From assembly GCF_000720455.1 (NCBI RefSeq), contig NZ_JOAK01000010.1, positions 186,001 through 250,000 on the forward strand: 64,000 nucleotides of DNA, written 5' to 3'. A program made the position numbers and the translations under genes. Positions 1 to 8,747 of the stretch are shown here, in pieces (position 1 is the first letter of the stretch; every line of letters begins with the position of its first letter). The notes under the pieces are model-generated. The model did not search any database. It saw nothing but the letters and a program-made list of their open reading frames with translations, and was not told where the DNA came from. The stretch is from Streptomyces virginiae (GTDB taxonomy: Bacteria; Actinomycetota; Actinomycetes; Streptomycetales; Streptomycetaceae).

Positions 1-859
1 CACATACGCCCAGTACCCAGCGCAGTTCCGTCCGGCCCTTGAGGTGGAGCAGGCCGAAGACGATGCCGGCGAGGCAGGATCCGGCCGCCCAGATGGCCAG
101 GATGAAGCTTGCGGAGGACTTGTGGCCCTGCTCCTCGGCGAAGGCCAGCGTGGACACGTCGATCGAGCCGAAGATCGCGCCGGTCGCCACGAACGTGGCC
201 GTCAGGACCTGCAGGCCTGGGGAGCGCAGGGCCGAGGTGCGGTTCCCGTCCTGGGCGCGCGGATGCGGCGCGGGCTCGGTGGCGCGCTGCGCGGTGAGCA
301 GCCACACGCCGACGAGCAGGCAGACGGCGGCGATCAGCGGACCGGCCTCGGGGAACCAGGTGGTGGACAGTCCGATGGCGAGGATCGGGCCGAAGATGAA
401 GCACACCTCGTCGACGACGGACTCGAAGGAGTACGCGGTGTGCAGTTCGCGCGGGGAGTCGCGGTAGATGACGGTCCACCGGGCGCGGACCATCGATCCG
501 ACGCTGGGCACGCAGCCCGCGACGGCCGCGCAGACGAACAGGGTCCAGTCGGGCCAGCCGTTCGCGGCGGCCACCAGCAGCAGGGCGACCGCGGCCACGC
601 AGATCAGGGTGGCGGGGCGGAGCACCGCCCGCTGCCCGTGCTGGTCCACCAGCCGGGACACCTGCGGGCCGATCACGGCCGCGGCGAGGGCGAGGGTGCC
701 GGTCAGGGCGCTCGCCATGGCGTAGCGGCCGGTGATCTCGGAGATCATCGTCAGGATGCCGACGCCGACCATGGATATCGGCAGGCGGCCGATCAGGCCG
801 GCGGCACTGAACCCCTTGGTGCCGGGGGCCGCGAATATCGCGCGGTAGGGACTGGGCAA
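1..859 (-). CDS. MFS transporter, C-terminus cut off by the window edge
   Basis: A major facilitator superfamily membrane transporter read leftwards; about 286 codons are present and the C-terminus lies outside the window. The start is taken as TTG at 859 because a GGAGGG ribosome site lies just upstream and no better start is in frame. The visible protein is an alternation of hydrophobic helices (for example around [15 protein letters not shown]) and short charged loops, with a longer central loop rich in Arg, Glu and Asp before the second half. It is transcribed divergently from the ferrochelatase gene, and a DtxR-type iron-box-like sequence lies between the two. The substrate cannot be read from the sequence. 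Confidence 0.82.
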   Translation of the reverse strand, partial: MPSPYRAIFAAPGTKGFSAAGLIGRLPISMVGVGILTMISEITGRYAMASALTGTLALAAAVIGPQVSRLVDQHGQRAVLRPATLICVAAVALLLVAAANGWPDWTLFVCAAVAGCVPSVGSMVRARWTVIYRDSPRELHTAYSFESVVDEVCFIFGPILAIGLSTTWFPEAGPLIAAVCLLVGVWLLTAQRATEPAPHPRAQDGNRTSALRSPGLQVLTATFVATGAIFGSIDVSTLAFAEEQGHKSSASFILAIWAAGSCLAGIVFGLLHLKGRTELRWVLGVC

Positions 860-947
860 GGGGGCCCTCCGTAAGGGACGTGATCGGCCCGTACAGGTTA
901 CGACGGCCGACCGGGCACCGCACGGGAGAGATTCCGCGAACCGGAAC

Positions 948-966
948 TTAGGTTCACCTTACCTGT
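948..966. promoter_or_regulatory. Iron-box-like operator (DtxR/DmdR/IdeR type)
   Basis: The 19-mer TTAGGTTCACCTTACCTGT resembles the actinobacterial iron box (ideal TTAGGTTAGGCTAACCTAA), with the AGGT...ACCT arms conserved. It sits between the divergent MFS and ferrochelatase genes, so iron could control either one. One arm is imperfect and no binding has been shown. Confidence 0.5.
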
Positions 967-1031
967 GCCGGTGTCCGCGTCGCGGACAGGGTGGTTCTCT
1001 CCGGAGCGGGCCGGGTGGCAGGATTCGAGGC

Positions 1032-2183
1032 ATGTCAGACCAGCTCCCCCCGCCCGCCGGCGGGCCCGCCGCCCCGTACGACGCCTTGCTGCTGCTGTCC
1101 TTCGGCGGCCCCGAAGGACCCGACGACGTCGTGCCGTTCCTGGAGAACGTCACGCGCGGGCGCGGCATCCCGCGCGAGCGGCTCAAGGAGGTCGGGCAGC
1201 ACTACTTCGGCTTCGGCGGGGTCAGCCCGATCAACGCACAGAACCGCGCGCTGCTGGAGGCGCTGCGCAAGGACTTCGCCGAGCACGGGCTGGACCTACC
1301 GGTCTACTGGGGCAACCGCAACTGGGCCCCGTACCTGACCGACGTGATGCGGGAGATGGCCGCCGACGGACGCCGCCGCATCGCCGTGCTGGCGACCAGC
1401 GCCTACGCCTCGTACTCGGGCTGCCGGCAGTACCGCGAGAACCTCGCCGACGCGCTGGCCACCCTGGCCGAGGAGGGCGTGGAGCCGCCGCGGGTCGACA
1501 AGCTGCGGCACTACTTCAACCACCCCGGCTTCGTGGACCCCATGATCGAAGGCGTGGTGGCGGCGCTCGCGGAACTGCCCGAGGCGGTCCGGGAGGGCGC
1601 GCACCTGGCCTTCACCACGCACTCCATCCCGACCGCCGCCGCGGACACCTCCGGCCCCGTGGAGGACCACACCGGGGGCGGCGAGGGCGGCGCGTACGTC
1701 AAGCAGCACCTCGACGTCGCCAAGGTGATCGCCGACGAGGTGGCCGTGCGGACCGGCGTCGCGCGTCCCTGGAAGCTCGTCTACCAGTCCCGCAGCGGCG
1801 CCCCGCACATCCCGTGGCTGGAGCCGGACATCTGCGACCACCTGGAGGCCCTGCACGCCGAGGGCGCGCCCGCCGTGGTCATGGTGCCCATCGGCTTCGT
1901 CTCCGACCACATGGAAGTCCTGTACGACCTGGACACCGAGGCCACGGCCAAGGCGGCGGAACTGGGCCTGCCCGTCGCGCGTTCGGCGACCGTGGGAGCC
2001 GACCCGTCCTTCGCCGGGGCCGTACGGGAACTGGTGCTGGAGCGTGCCGCCAAGGAGCGCGGGGAGCCGGCCGAGGAGTGCTGGGTGGGCATGCTGGGCC
2101 AGAGCCATGACCTGTGCGCGGTGGGCTGCTGCCCGGCGCGCAGCCCCCGGCCGGCGGCCGCGGGCGCGGACAGCCCGTACTAG
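1032..2183 (+). CDS. hemH: Ferrochelatase (coproporphyrin-type)
   Basis: Inserts ferrous iron into the porphyrin late in haem synthesis; in actinobacteria the substrate is normally coproporphyrin III, giving coprohaem. The 383-residue cytosolic protein has the N-terminal [11 protein letters not shown] motif, the catalytic-histidine segment FTTHSIP, and the C-terminal [16 protein letters not shown] block that carries the metal-handling acidic residues. The tail contains LCAVGCCP, the cysteine cluster that in actinobacterial ferrochelatases helps to bind a [2Fe-2S] centre. It is followed closely by an IMPase-like gene. Both names, hemH and cpfC, are used for this family. Confidence 0.95.
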   Translation: MSDQLPPPAGGPAAPYDALLLLSFGGPEGPDDVVPFLENVTRGRGIPRERLKEVGQHYFGFGGVSPINAQNRALLEALRKDFAEHGLDLPVYWGNRNWAPYLTDVMREMAADGRRRIAVLATSAYASYSGCRQYRENLADALATLAEEGVEPPRVDKLRHYFNHPGFVDPMIEGVVAALAELPEAVREGAHLAFTTHSIPTAAADTSGPVEDHTGGGEGGAYVKQHLDVAKVIADEVAVRTGVARPWKLVYQSRSGAPHIPWLEPDICDHLEALHAEGAPAVVMVPIGFVSDHMEVLYDLDTEATAKAAELGLPVARSATVGADPSFAGAVRELVLERAAKERGEPAEECWVGMLGQSHDLCAVGCCPARSPRPAAAGADSPY

Positions 2184-2203
2184 CCGTACGAGGAAGAGGA
2201 ACC

Positions 2204-3007
2204 GTGATTTCCGAAGAGCTGAAGGCCGAACTGCTGGACGTCGGCATGGAGGCCGCCCGGCAGGCCGGGGCTCTGCTGCGCGACGGCCGGCCCGCCGACC
2301 TGGCGGTGGCGGCGACGAAGAGCAGCCCCATCGACGTGGTGACCGAGATGGACATCGCGGCGGAGAAGCTGATCACCGGCATCCTCGCCGAACGGCGGCC
2401 CGAGGACGGGCTGCTGGGCGAGGAGGGCGCGGACACCCCGGGGACGAGCGGGGTGCGCTGGGTCGTCGACCCGCTGGACGGCACCGTGAACTACCTCTAC
2501 GGACTCCCGAGCTGGGGCGTGTCCATCGCCGCCGAGTACGGGGGCGAGACCGTGGTCGGCGTCGTGGCGGCGCCGATGCGCGGGGAGGTCTACCACGCGG
2601 TCCTCGGCGGCGGGGCCTGGCTGGGCACGGCCCGCCTCGCCTGCCGCCCCGCGGCCCCGCTGGACCAGGCGCTGGTCGGGACCGGCTTCGCCTACGTCCA
2701 GACCCGGCGGGCGCACCAGGCCGACGTGGCGCAGCGGATCATCCCGCTGGTGCGGGACATCCGGCGGGGCGGTTCGGCGGCGCTGGACCTGTGCGACGTG
2801 GCCGCGGGGCGGCTGGACGGCTACTACGAGCGCGGCCTGAACCCCTGGGACCTGGCCGCCGGCGAGCTGATCGCCCGCGAGGCGGGGGCCGTGACCGGCG
2901 GCCGCCCGGGGGAGCCGGCCTCGGGCGAGCTGGCGCTGGCCGCCAGTCCGGCCGTCTTCGCCTCGCTCCAGCCGCTGCTGGAGGAGGCCGGGGCCTGGCA
3001 CGACTGA
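2204..3007 (+). CDS. Inositol monophosphatase family protein
   Basis: A Mg-dependent phosphatase of the IMPase/FIG superfamily, 267 residues, cytosolic. The metal-binding motifs are visible: a Glu in LLGEEG, the signature DPLDGTVNYLYG, and the C-terminal NPWDLAAG. The GTG start at 2204 is chosen because AGAGGA lies about 4 bases upstream; an upstream extension overlapping ferrochelatase is unlikely. Mycobacteria have a suhB-type gene in the same neighbourhood. The physiological substrate (inositol-1-phosphate, histidinol phosphate or another) cannot be decided here. Confidence 0.88.
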   Translation: MISEELKAELLDVGMEAARQAGALLRDGRPADLAVAATKSSPIDVVTEMDIAAEKLITGILAERRPEDGLLGEEGADTPGTSGVRWVVDPLDGTVNYLYGLPSWGVSIAAEYGGETVVGVVAAPMRGEVYHAVLGGGAWLGTARLACRPAAPLDQALVGTGFAYVQTRRAHQADVAQRIIPLVRDIRRGGSAALDLCDVAAGRLDGYYERGLNPWDLAAGELIAREAGAVTGGRPGEPASGELALAASPAVFASLQPLLEEAGAWHD

Positions 3008-3020
3008 CACGTGCGGTGAA

Positions 3021-3067
3021 CGACGTGGACCCCGGCCGCCCCAAGGGGGCGGCCGGGGTCCACGTCG
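3021..3067 (+). terminator. Terminator hairpin after the hemH/IMPase operon
   Basis: A near-perfect stem of about 22 bp with a 2-3 base loop, CGTGGACCCCGGCCGCC pairing with its complement, right after the phosphatase stop. No T-run follows, which is normal for Streptomyces. It also faces the end of the small minus-strand gene and may stop both. Confidence 0.8.
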
Positions 3068-3115
3068 TCTCGGAGTCCGCGCTCGGCAGCCGGGCAGGAG
3101 CCGGTCAGCGGCCGG

Positions 3116-3295
3116 TCAGCAGGCGGGCACGGCGGCCGTGACCGGGACGCCGTGCTCGGCGGCCAGACGCTGGAGGTCTTCCAGCTCCGCCTGTTCCACT
3201 TCCGCGAGGAAGTCGTCGCCCGTCTCACGGGCGTGCCTGAGATCCGACTGCGTGGCCCTGATGCGGTGCAGGAGACCCGCGGTGAATGCGTCCAT
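3116..3295 (-). CDS. Small conserved hypothetical protein (59 aa)
   Basis: Reads leftwards from ATG at 3295 to TGA at 3116. The product begins MDAFTAGLLHRIR and is mostly one charged amphipathic helix (Glu, Asp, Arg and Leu in heptad-like spacing through EVEQAELEDLQRLAAEHG) with a short tail ending in Cys. Short acidic proteins of this kind occupy the same place in Streptomyces genomes. Codon use is typical of a real gene (high GC3). No function is known to me. The gene converges on the IMPase terminator. Confidence 0.7.
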   Translation of the reverse strand: MDAFTAGLLHRIRATQSDLRHARETGDDFLAEVEQAELEDLQRLAAEHGVPVTAAVPAC

Positions 3296-3541
3296 GATGG
3301 GTTCGCCCCCTCTTCGTGGGTCGGCGGCGGCACGTGGCTATACCGCCGTCAGGGAGTGGATGGGGTGTTCTCACGTCCTCCCCGGCACCCTGGGCCCAGA
3401 AACCTCTGAAGGCCAGGGAATCCTCACTTCCGCCCCGTGAGCCCCTCGATGACCCGTCTTACAGCCGGTTTACGGCTGAAACGTGCAGGATGTACGACGC
3501 AATACAGGTGTGCCCTCACGGGCTCGGAGGAAGGAAACGAC

Positions 3542-4195
3542 GTGCGCGTACTCGTCGTCGAGGACGAGCAGCTGCTCGCCGATGCGGTGGCCACCGGCCT
3601 GCGCCGGGAGGCCATGGCCGTGGACGTCGTGTACGACGGCGCCGCCGCCCTGGAGCGGGTCGGCGTGAACGACTACGACGTGGTCGTGCTCGACCGGGAC
3701 CTCCCGCTCGTACACGGCGACGACGTGTGCCGGAAGATCGTCGAGCTCGGCATGCCCACCCGCGTGCTGATGCTGACCGCCTCCGGTGACGTGAGCGACC
3801 GCGTGGAGGGTCTGGAACTCGGGGCGGACGACTACCTGCCCAAGCCCTTCGCCTTCACCGAGCTGACCGCCCGCGTGCGGGCCCTCGGCCGGCGCACCAC
3901 CGTCGCGCTGCCGCCCGTACTGGAGCGGGCCGGGATCAAGCTGGACCCGAACCGGCGCGAGGTGTTCCGCGAGGGCAAGGAGGTGCAGCTGGCCCCGAAG
4001 GAGTTCGCGGTGCTGGAGGTCCTCATGCGCAGCGAGGGGACCGTGGTCTCGGCCGAGCAGCTGCTGGAGAAGGCCTGGGACGAGAACACCGACCCGTTCA
4101 CCAACGTGGTGCGCGTGACGGTGATGACCCTGCGCCGCAAGCTGGGCGAGCCGCCCGTCATCGTGACGGTGCCCGGCTCCGGATACCGGATCTGA
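3542..4195 (+). CDS. cutR: Two-component response regulator CutR
   Basis: An OmpR/PhoB-family transcription factor of 217 residues. The receiver domain starts with VRVLVVEDEQ and shows the acidic pair, the phospho-acceptor Asp in VVLDRDLP, the conserved Thr of MLTAS, and the Lys of LPKPF. The C-terminal winged helix ends with the usual VPGSGYRI. GTG at 3542 follows GGAGGAAGG at ideal spacing; longer in-frame starts would cross the intergenic region. It is followed after 4 bases by its kinase. Gene order and size match CutRS of S. lividans and S. coelicolor, first linked to copper and antibiotic control and later to extracellular redox or secretion stress. Confidence 0.88.
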   Translation: MRVLVVEDEQLLADAVATGLRREAMAVDVVYDGAAALERVGVNDYDVVVLDRDLPLVHGDDVCRKIVELGMPTRVLMLTASGDVSDRVEGLELGADDYLPKPFAFTELTARVRALGRRTTVALPPVLERAGIKLDPNRREVFREGKEVQLAPKEFAVLEVLMRSEGTVVSAEQLLEKAWDENTDPFTNVVRVTVMTLRRKLGEPPVIVTVPGSGYRI

Positions 4196-4199
4196 CCGC

Positions 4200-5444
4200 G
4201 TGGCGACCACCCCGGCGCCACCGACGGCGCCACCGAAACCGACGTGGGACCCCGGCCAGCCCGAGGGTCCCTTCCCGTGGCTGAGGCCGACCATCCGGAT
4301 ACGCCTCACCCTGCTCTACGGCGGGATGTTCCTGATCGCGGGCATCCTGCTGCTGTCGATCATCTACCTGCTGGCGGCGCAGGCCCTGCGGCAGGGCAAC
4401 GCACTGCCGTTCCAGATCGTCGGCGGCCAGGTGAAGGTCACCAGCAGTTCATGCCCCGGAGTGGTGGGTCTCGAACTGACGCCCGACCAGTTCAACGCCG
4501 CGATCGGCCAGTGCATCCTCGAACAGCGCCGGCACGCCCTGGACGACCTGCTGAGCCGCTCGCTGATGGCCCTGCTGGGCCTGAGCATCATCGCCTTCGC
4601 CTTCGGCTACGCGATGGCCGGCCGGGTGCTCTCGCCACTGGGCAAGATCACCCGTACCGCCCGCCGGGTGGTCGGCTCCGACCTGACCCGGCGGATCGAG
4701 CTGGACGGCCCGGACGACGAGCTCAAGGAGCTCGCCGACACCTTCGACGAGATGCTCGACCGGCTGGAGCGGGCCTTCACGGCCCAGCAGCGGTTCGTCG
4801 CCAACGCCTCGCACGAGCTGCGCACGCCGCTGGCCATCAACCGGACCCTGCTGGAGGTGCACCTGTCCGACCCGGGCGCCCCGGTGGAGCTCCAGCAGCT
4901 CGGCAAGACCCTGCTCGCCACCAACGAGCGCAGCGAGCAGCTGGTCGAGGGACTGCTGCTGCTGGCCCGCAGCGAGAACCAGATCGTCGAGCGCAAGCCC
5001 GTGGACCTGGCGGAGGTCGCCTCGCGCGCCGTCGACCAGGTACGGGGCGAGGCCGATGCCAAGGGCGTGGAGATCCGCGGCGAGCGCGCGCCGGCCGTCG
5101 TGCAGGGCAACGGCGTCCTGCTGGAGCGGATCGCCCTCAACCTGGTGCAGAACGCCGTCCGGTACAACGTGCCGGAGGACGGCTGGGTGGAGGTCACCAC
5201 GGTGGCCGAGCACGGTCAGGCGGTGCTCCTGGTGTCGAACACGGGTCCCGTGGTTCCCGCGTACGAGGTGGACAACCTCTTCGAGCCGTTCAGGCGGCTG
5301 CGTACGGAGCGTACGGGCAGCGACAAGGGTGTCGGACTGGGCCTGTCGATCGCGCGCTCCGTGGCGCGCGCACACGGCGGCAGGATCCAGGCGATGCCGC
5401 GGGAAGGCGGTGGCCTCGTGATGCGTGTCACTCTGCCTTTGTGA
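4200..5444 (+). CDS. cutS: Sensor histidine kinase CutS
   Basis: A membrane histidine kinase of 414 residues, partner of the preceding regulator. Order: Pro-rich N-terminus, transmembrane helix near 36-60, short extracellular loop, second helix near 118-140, HAMP, HisKA with FVANASHELRTPL (phospho-His near 206), and an HATPase domain with LVQNAVRYN and GVGLGLSIARS. The extracellular loop carries exactly two cysteines, C85 and C105, a natural disulfide switch. The gene starts with GTG 4 bases after cutR, so the two are co-transcribed. The redox-sensing role is from the literature on the family plus the visible cysteines. Confidence 0.88.
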   Translation: MATTPAPPTAPPKPTWDPGQPEGPFPWLRPTIRIRLTLLYGGMFLIAGILLLSIIYLLAAQALRQGNALPFQIVGGQVKVTSSSCPGVVGLELTPDQFNAAIGQCILEQRRHALDDLLSRSLMALLGLSIIAFAFGYAMAGRVLSPLGKITRTARRVVGSDLTRRIELDGPDDELKELADTFDEMLDRLERAFTAQQRFVANASHELRTPLAINRTLLEVHLSDPGAPVELQQLGKTLLATNERSEQLVEGLLLLARSENQIVERKPVDLAEVASRAVDQVRGEADAKGVEIRGERAPAVVQGNGVLLERIALNLVQNAVRYNVPEDGWVEVTTVAEHGQAVLLVSNTGPVVPAYEVDNLFEPFRRLRTERTGSDKGVGLGLSIARSVARAHGGRIQAMPREGGGLVMRVTLPL

Positions 5445-5827
5445 GACCCCCCACCCCGTGTTCGCTTTTGGCTGAATACTTGGCCCCTGAATCCATCCGC
5501 CCCTGTGTGATCGATCACAGTGGGTGGTGTCCGGCCATGCGCGTTCGGTCACTCGGGGGCGGCCGGAACGCCCGGGAAGTCCGGGTTTCCGGCCCCCCGA
5601 ATGGCGGGAAATACACGGGGTGGCGTTTGTGCAAGACGGCACCCGGACCGTGTACGGTCCCGGTCGTCATCCCAGCCAATCGCCCCTTCAGGTGGGCGGC
5701 TGGGTGTCGATTGAGTAACAGACCTTGATGTGAGGCAAAATCTCCGCCTCAGGTCGGGCACAAGTCCGGCCTCTCGTGCGTTACGTGCGCTGAGACACCG
5801 CTAACACCCAGAGGGGGAGAGCGAACA
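5445..5827. other. Intergenic region with a perfect 14-bp palindrome
   Basis: No convincing gene in 383 bases. It holds TGTGATCGATCACA at 5506-5519, a perfect palindrome that could bind a Crp/Fnr-type or other dimeric regulator, and must contain the promoter of the DUF4193 gene. GAGGGGGAGAG just before 5828 is the ribosome site for that gene. Confidence 0.5.
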
Positions 5828-6124
5828 ATGGCAACGGACTACGACACCCCGCGCAAGACCGACGACGACGTCGACAACGACAGCATTGAAGAGCTGAAGG
5901 CTCGACGCAATGAGAAGTCGTCCTCGTCCGTCGACATGGACGAATTCGACTCGGCCGAGAGCCTGGAGCTTCCCGGTGCGGACCTCTCCAACGAGGAGCT
6001 GGCCGTCCGGGTCCTGCCCAAGCAGGCCGATGAGTTCACCTGCATGAGCTGCTTCCTGGTGCACCACCGCAGCCAGCTGGCGCGCGAGAAGAACGGTCAG
6101 CCGATCTGTCGCGACTGCGACTGA
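5828..6124 (+). CDS. DUF4193 zinc-ribbon protein
   Basis: A 98-residue actinobacterial protein of unknown function. The acidic N-terminal half is followed by a C-terminal zinc ribbon with C72-x-x-C75 and C94-x-x-C97 (CMSC ... CRDC), which probably binds one zinc. The family sits at this locus from mycobacteria to Streptomyces and is usually well expressed. A strong GGGGGAGAG ribosome site precedes ATG. The next gene starts 12 bases after the stop, so they probably share a transcript. Confidence 0.9.
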   Translation: MATDYDTPRKTDDDVDNDSIEELKARRNEKSSSSVDMDEFDSAESLELPGADLSNEELAVRVLPKQADEFTCMSCFLVHHRSQLAREKNGQPICRDCD

Positions 6125-6136
6125 GAGGCGTCGGCC

Positions 6137-7063
6137 GTGGCTGGCTCCACACCCTTTCGGAAGCGCCGCTTCCGAAAGCAAGGTGATCCGGCGGAGACGC
6201 AGGTGGTGACCACGGACCCGGAGACGGGTCCCGAAGCCCCCGGCGGCTCCGCCAGTGCGGCGCTCGTCGTGCCCTCCGCCGCCCCGGCGGCGTCGGCCAC
6301 GGAGCCCGGCGAGGAATCCCGGCGCGGCCCCGGGGGCCGTCGTCTGCAAGCCGTCAAGAACGGTGTACGCAAGGGCGGTGAAGGCGTGCGCGGCGCCGCC
6401 CTCTACATCACCGACAGGATCATCGAGAACGCCCCGCGCGTTCCGATCCGGGACCTCGCGACGCTGCGCGCGCAGTTCCCCGGCCTCGGCCCCGATCAGC
6501 TCGCGGACAAGCTGATCTCGGGCGCCACCGCCGCCTCGGCGACCGTCGGGGCGAGCATCGGCGCGGCGGCCATGCTGCCCGTGCCGCCCGCGATGCCCGC
6601 CGAACTGGCGGCGGAGATCACCGGCGTCGCGGCGATCGAGCTGAAGCTCATCGCGGAACTCCACGAGGTCTACGGCCAGCGGCCGCACGGCAACCTCAAG
6701 GAGCGCACGTTCGCCTACCTGACCGCGTGGACGGAAGAGCGCGGGGTCGACCTGACCAGGCCCACGACGCTGAACGCGGCGCTCGGCGGACAGATGAAGC
6801 GCGAACTGCGCCAGCAGATCGTGAAGCGGATGATCCGCAGCCTGCCGAACCTCATGCCGTTCATGGTGGGCGCGGCGGTCGGAGCGGTCATGAACCGCCG
6901 CGACACCCGCAAACTCGCCGAGAAGGTCCGTGGAGACCTGCGCAGGCAGGCGGTGGCCTGGGAGGCCCTGCGCACCCTGCCGCCCCTGGAACGGCCCGTG
7001 GAGCCCCTTCCCGAGGCCACCAGGGCCGCCTTGGAGGGGCCGGAATACTTCACGCGCGACTGA
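6137..7063 (+). CDS. Conserved actinobacterial hypothetical protein (308 aa)
   Basis: I do not recognise a firm family. The product starts with a basic segment (FRKRRFRKQ), then a low-complexity Ala/Pro/Glu stretch to about residue 70, then a compact folded region. Two hydrophobic patches are visible: an Ala-rich one near 130-165 (GASIGAAAMLPVPP) and one near 238-252 (MPFMVGAAVGAVM), so membrane association is possible. It ends EGPEYFTRD. GTG at 6137 is the only sensible start after the DUF4193 stop. Such a protein follows DUF4193 in other Streptomyces. A loose resemblance to EcsC-type proteins is possible but unproven. Confidence 0.75.
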   Translation: MAGSTPFRKRRFRKQGDPAETQVVTTDPETGPEAPGGSASAALVVPSAAPAASATEPGEESRRGPGGRRLQAVKNGVRKGGEGVRGAALYITDRIIENAPRVPIRDLATLRAQFPGLGPDQLADKLISGATAASATVGASIGAAAMLPVPPAMPAELAAEITGVAAIELKLIAELHEVYGQRPHGNLKERTFAYLTAWTEERGVDLTRPTTLNAALGGQMKRELRQQIVKRMIRSLPNLMPFMVGAAVGAVMNRRDTRKLAEKVRGDLRRQAVAWEALRTLPPLERPVEPLPEATRAALEGPEYFTRD

Positions 7064-7099
7064 CCGCCGCCCGCGGCGCCCCCGCCGAGGGCCCGGCGG

Positions 7100-7558
7100 T
7101 CAGGCCGCCCGCGCCGCGCGCAGGGCCGAGACCAGGGCCTGAGGCTCGCGGGTGGAGACGTAGACGTACGGAGTCGGGTCGGCCGGGTCGGTGACCTCGA
7201 CGCGGACCGCCGTCGGCACGTAGCTGCGCATCAGCATGAAGGCCCGGGTGTCCGCCTTGTACGTCCGCCAGGCGCGGGCCTCCTCGGCGTCCAGGATCTC
7301 GGGCTCGCCCAGCGCCGACACCGGGATCCGCGCGTCACCGACGGCCAGCGCACCGTTCACCACGCGCACGCGCGCGGAGCCGTACGAACTCACCAGCAGC
7401 CCGGCCAGCGCGGTACCGCCGACCAGCCCGGCCAGCAGCGGCAGCGTGCCCAGGGGCAGCAGCATCAGCGCGCCCGCGAGGCCGGTCAGTACGGCGATGC
7501 CCCACCAGGAGCGGGGGGCGGTCAGGCGTTCGTCGTGGTGCGCGGTGGAGAGCTGCAT
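7100..7558 (-). CDS. DUF3093 membrane protein
   Basis: A 152-residue protein with two closely spaced transmembrane helices near 18-60 (TGLAGALMLLP ... LAGLVGGTALAG) and a cytoplasmic PH-like beta domain (RVRVVNGALAVGDARIPVSAL). The start is ATG at 7558, giving the usual MQLSTAHHDERLTAPRSWW beginning; the longer reading frame upstream overlaps the divergent thioesterase promoter and is not conserved-looking. DUF3093 next to dUTPase is part of the conserved actinobacterial gene order. Function unknown. Confidence 0.85.
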   Translation of the reverse strand: MQLSTAHHDERLTAPRSWWGIAVLTGLAGALMLLPLGTLPLLAGLVGGTALAGLLVSSYGSARVRVVNGALAVGDARIPVSALGEPEILDAEEARAWRTYKADTRAFMLMRSYVPTAVRVEVTDPADPTPYVYVSTREPQALVSALRAARAA

Positions 7559-7616
7559 GCGCTCAAGCCTGCCACGAGGCGACCGGCGGGTAGCCGCGCG
7601 GGTAAGGTCTGCGGCT

Positions 7617-8201
7617 GTGAGTGGACGAAACACAGGGCTGACGCCCCCGGCCGATGCCGCCGCACCGGTCCGGCATCCCGACGCGCCGGCACCCGGCGAG
7701 CTCCTCGGTGCCCACTACGAGCACTGCTTCGGCTGCGGCGGGGGCCAGCCCCACGGCCTGCACCTGGAGGCGCGGGCCGGCGACGGAGTGCGCGTCACCG
7801 CCGAGTTCACCGTCAAGCCCGCCCACCAGGGTGCGCCCGGGCTCGCCCACGGCGGGGTGCTCGCCACCGCACTCGACGAGACGCTGGGCTCGCTGAACTG
7901 GCTGCTGCGCGTCATCGCCGTGACGGGCCGGCTGGAGACGGACTACGTGCGGCCGGTGCCCGTGGACACCGTGTTGTACCTGGAGGCCGAGGTCACCGCC
8001 GTCGCCGGTCGCAAGATCTACTGCACGGCCGTGGGCCGGATAGGCGGGCCGCAGGGCCCGGTCGCGGTCCGCGCCGACGCGCTCTTCATCGAGGTGAAGG
8101 TCGACCACTTCATCGACAACGGACGGCCCGAGGAGATCCGGGCGGCCATGGCCGACCCGGACCAGGTCAGGCGCGCACGCGCCTTTGAGGTGAACCCCTG
8201 A
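7617..8201 (+). CDS. PaaI-family hot-dog thioesterase
   Basis: A predicted acyl-CoA thioesterase of 194 residues. The hot-dog fold is shown by HYEHCFGCGGGQPHGLHLEA near the N-terminus and by the active-site helix LAHGGVLATALDETLGSLNWLL, where HGG and the following acidic residues are characteristic. Acyl group unknown. GTG at 7617 is in frame and just downstream of AAGG; the region before it overlaps the divergent DUF3093 start. The stop codon overlaps the first base of dut, so the two are co-translated. Confidence 0.85.
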   Translation: MSGRNTGLTPPADAAAPVRHPDAPAPGELLGAHYEHCFGCGGGQPHGLHLEARAGDGVRVTAEFTVKPAHQGAPGLAHGGVLATALDETLGSLNWLLRVIAVTGRLETDYVRPVPVDTVLYLEAEVTAVAGRKIYCTAVGRIGGPQGPVAVRADALFIEVKVDHFIDNGRPEEIRAAMADPDQVRRARAFEVNP

Positions 8202-8746
8202 TGTCCCTGAACAACAACGGATCCCGCCATGACGTCGACGTGCTGATCCGCCGCGTCGACCCGGAGGTTCCCATTCCGGCGTACGGGCACCCGGGTGACG
8301 CCGGCTGCGACCTGGTGACCACCGAGGCCGCCGTACTGGAGCCCGGCGAGCGCGCGGTGCTGCCCACCGGGGTGTCGATCGCCCTGCCCGACGGCTACGC
8401 GGCCTTCGTGCACCCGCGGTCGGGTCTGGCCGCGCGCTGCGGGCTCGCGCTCGTGAATGCCCCGGGGACGGTGGATGCCGGGTACCGTGGAGAGATCAAG
8501 GTGATCGTGGTCAATCTCGACCCTCGCGAGAGCGTCCGGTTCGAGCGTTTCGACCGCATTGCCCAGCTGGTTGTCCAGCGGGTCGAGAAGGTGCGCTTCC
8601 ACGAGGTGGCGGAACTTCCCGGCTCGGCCCGGGCCGAGGGGGGTTTCGGCTCCACCGGCGGTCATGCGGCCGTGGCCGGATCCGGGGCTGGTCAGCAGGG
8701 TGGGAATGGCTACGCTTCGGTCGTAACCGACCGGGAAGGACAGTGA
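8201..8746 (+). CDS. dut: Deoxyuridine 5'-triphosphate nucleotidohydrolase
   Basis: Hydrolyses dUTP to dUMP and diphosphate, protecting DNA from uracil and feeding dTMP synthesis. All five motifs of the trimeric dUTPase are present: DAGCDLVT, PRSGLAARCG, GTVDAGYRGEIKVIVVN, RIAQLVVQ, and the glycine-rich RAEGGFGSTGG. At 181 residues it carries about 30 extra residues after motif 5 (Gly/Ser-rich, ending VVTDREGQ), longer than typical bacterial dUTPases but common in actinobacteria. It overlaps the thioesterase by one base and is followed after one base by DUF3710. Confidence 0.96.
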   Translation: MSLNNNGSRHDVDVLIRRVDPEVPIPAYGHPGDAGCDLVTTEAAVLEPGERAVLPTGVSIALPDGYAAFVHPRSGLAARCGLALVNAPGTVDAGYRGEIKVIVVNLDPRESVRFERFDRIAQLVVQRVEKVRFHEVAELPGSARAEGGFGSTGGHAAVAGSGAGQQGGNGYASVVTDREGQ

Positions 8747-8747
8747 C

